DNA of 64,000 bases from positions 1 to 64,000 of the forward strand of contig JBCBBJ010000003.1 of the NCBI GenBank assembly GCA_038531745.1. Reading direction: 5' to 3'. Origin of the DNA: CALLPQ01 sp038531745 (GTDB lineage Bacteria > Pseudomonadota > Alphaproteobacteria > Caulobacterales > Parvularculaceae). The position numbers were made by a program, and so were the translations under genes. Below, in pieces: positions 63,208 to 64,000 of this stretch (its first letter is position 1; each line of letters begins with the position of its first letter). The notes under the pieces were generated by a model that worked only from the letters and a program-made list of their open reading frames with translations, made no database searches and was not told where the DNA came from.

Positions 63208-64000
63208 CCGGTTACGCAGAACTTGTCACGGCAACAAATTTTTCTTTCCTGCGCGGCGGTGCCCATGCTGAGGAATTGGTGGTGCGCGCCGCTGAGTTGG
63301 GACTGCACGCCATCGGCATCGCCGATGTCAATACGCTGGCCGGTGTGGTACGCGCGCATATTGCGGCCAAAGAACACGGGGTTAAAGTGCTGGTGGGCGC
63401 GCGGTTGGTCCCCCTCGATGGGCCTGACCTGATTTGCTATCCGCGTAATCGGGCGGCCTATGGAGCCTTGTCACAGTTACTATCGGCTGGCAAATGCGCC
63501 GCACCCAAAGGTGAATGCCATATCCATATGGCTGATATTATCGATCAGCTTACTGATCATTACTTTATCCTGATCCCACCATTGGGGCCAATTATAGATG
63601 TTGATGAGGCTTTTCTTGAAAAAGCCCGGCATCTAGCGTGCCGTCTGTCGTCCCCTTTGTTTTTGGGCGTACGGCCAAGCTTTCACGGTCAAAACCGGGA
63701 GTATCTGGCGCGTATGGCTGAACTGGGGGCCGGTTTGGGCATACCGCTGATTGCCCATAATGATGTGCTTTACCATGCCCCCGAACGCCGCCCGTTACAG
63801 GATGTACTGACCTGTATCCGCGAAGGGTGCACCATCCAGGAGGCTGGACACCGTCTGGAAGCCAATGCCGAGCGGCATTTGAAGTCACCGGCGGAAATGG
63901 CCCGTCTTTTTGCAGGCTACGAGGCCGCCATCAGCCGAACCATCGACATTGCCGATGCGTGCACATTTTCCCTTGATGAATTATCCTATCAGTACCCTGA
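63204..64000 (+). CDS. dnaE2: Error-prone DNA polymerase DnaE2 (partial, cut by window end)
   Basis: The first 265 codons of a C-family polymerase. The start TGYAELVTATNFSFLRGGAH and the following EELVVRAAELGLHAIGIADVNTLAGVVRAH are the PHP domain of DnaE2. In this group some metal-ligand histidines of the replicative DnaE PHP domain are replaced, as the TNFSFL motif shows. The start overlaps imuB (ATGA). The polymerase core lies beyond the right edge. Confidence 0.93.
   Translation, partial: MTGYAELVTATNFSFLRGGAHAEELVVRAAELGLHAIGIADVNTLAGVVRAHIAAKEHGVKVLVGARLVPLDGPDLICYPRNRAAYGALSQLLSAGKCAAPKGECHIHMADIIDQLTDHYFILIPPLGPIIDVDEAFLEKARHLACRLSSPLFLGVRPSFHGQNREYLARMAELGAGLGIPLIAHNDVLYHAPERRPLQDVLTCIREGCTIQEAGHRLEANAERHLKSPAEMARLFAGYEAAISRTIDIADACTFSLDELSYQYP

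Noticed and set aside
1..64000. UGA recoded as Trp, suggested by the broken SDR
   Set aside because: Many intact genes in the window end in TGA and conserved Trp positions elsewhere use TGG, so a changed genetic code is not supported.
1..64000. tRNA, rRNA or CRISPR array, including a tRNA attachment site for the integrase
   Set aside because: No cloverleaf T-loop motif with matching stems, no rRNA stretch and no regularly spaced repeats were recognised by eye.

Overview
The window looks like chromosomal DNA of an alphaproteobacterium. It has the alphaproteobacterial order recG / sdhE-mfd, LexA boxes of the GTTC-N7-GTTC type upstream of an imuA-imuB-dnaE2 cassette and of a UvrD-type helicase, CtrA-type boxes (TTAA-N7-TTAA), a squalene-hopene cyclase, a malic enzyme fused to a phosphotransacetylase-like domain, and a SleB-type cell wall hydrolase. 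GC is moderately high and genes are tightly packed. Order or family cannot be fixed from this sequence alone. No rRNA, tRNA or CRISPR array was recognised.

Layout. 1-1.8 kb: a tyrosine recombinase preceded by a perfect 13-bp inverted repeat with a 6-bp centre, a possible crossover site. 1.9-7 kb: two MFS transporters around a broken FAD oxidoreductase (in-frame TAA), then a ParA/VirC1-type ATPase and a small protein. 7-11.2 kb: lipid-related genes, namely a sterol-desaturase-family membrane protein, a BaiN/HI0933-type flavoprotein and squalene-hopene cyclase (the last two overlap). 11.3-15.6 kb: metallophosphoesterase, YegP-like protein, and a UvrD-type helicase with a LexA box. 15.8-24.2 kb: a large secreted BNR-repeat protein, guaA, an AhpD-like protein, infC (probable ATA start), a nitroreductase, dodecin and NfuA. 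24.3-32 kb: maeB and ppdK, which together can convert malate to pyruvate and then PEP, with an SDR and TsaC/Sua5 between. 32.3-37.1 kb: SleB hydrolase, a compact minus-strand unit with a 27-codon ORF and an exceptionally strong Shine-Dalgarno sequence, a class IV aminotransferase, a GlcD-type dehydrogenase and YaaA. 37.2-42.5 kb: an SRAP peptidase, a NUDIX-TIGR02301-F420H2-dehydrogenase-beta-like series, dihydroorotase and YgfZ. 42.5-46.8 kb: two envelope-protein promoters with CtrA boxes, Tag glycosylase, a FabH-like synthase, YidD, a PEP-CTERM-type protein and an EF-hand protein. 47-53.2 kb: mfd, sdhE, recG. 53.3-55.3 kb: an HxlR regulator divergent from a broken SDR (in-frame TGA where Trp is expected) and a nitroreductase. 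55.4-59.2 kb: a hypothetical gene behind a nested hairpin, an M48 protease, LemA and a PcfJ-like protein. 59.5-64 kb: an enoyl-CoA hydratase with an upstream palindrome, then the SOS mutagenesis cassette imuA-imuB-dnaE2, cut by the right edge.

How the parts relate. DNA repair is over-represented (UvrD-type helicase, Mfd, RecG, Tag, SRAP, ImuA/ImuB/DnaE2), and at least two of these units carry LexA boxes. Most genes belong to well-known families. The most unusual items are non-coding or small: the recombination-site-like repeat, the 27-codon unit, the ATA start of infC, several long hairpins, and two genes each interrupted by one in-frame stop codon.
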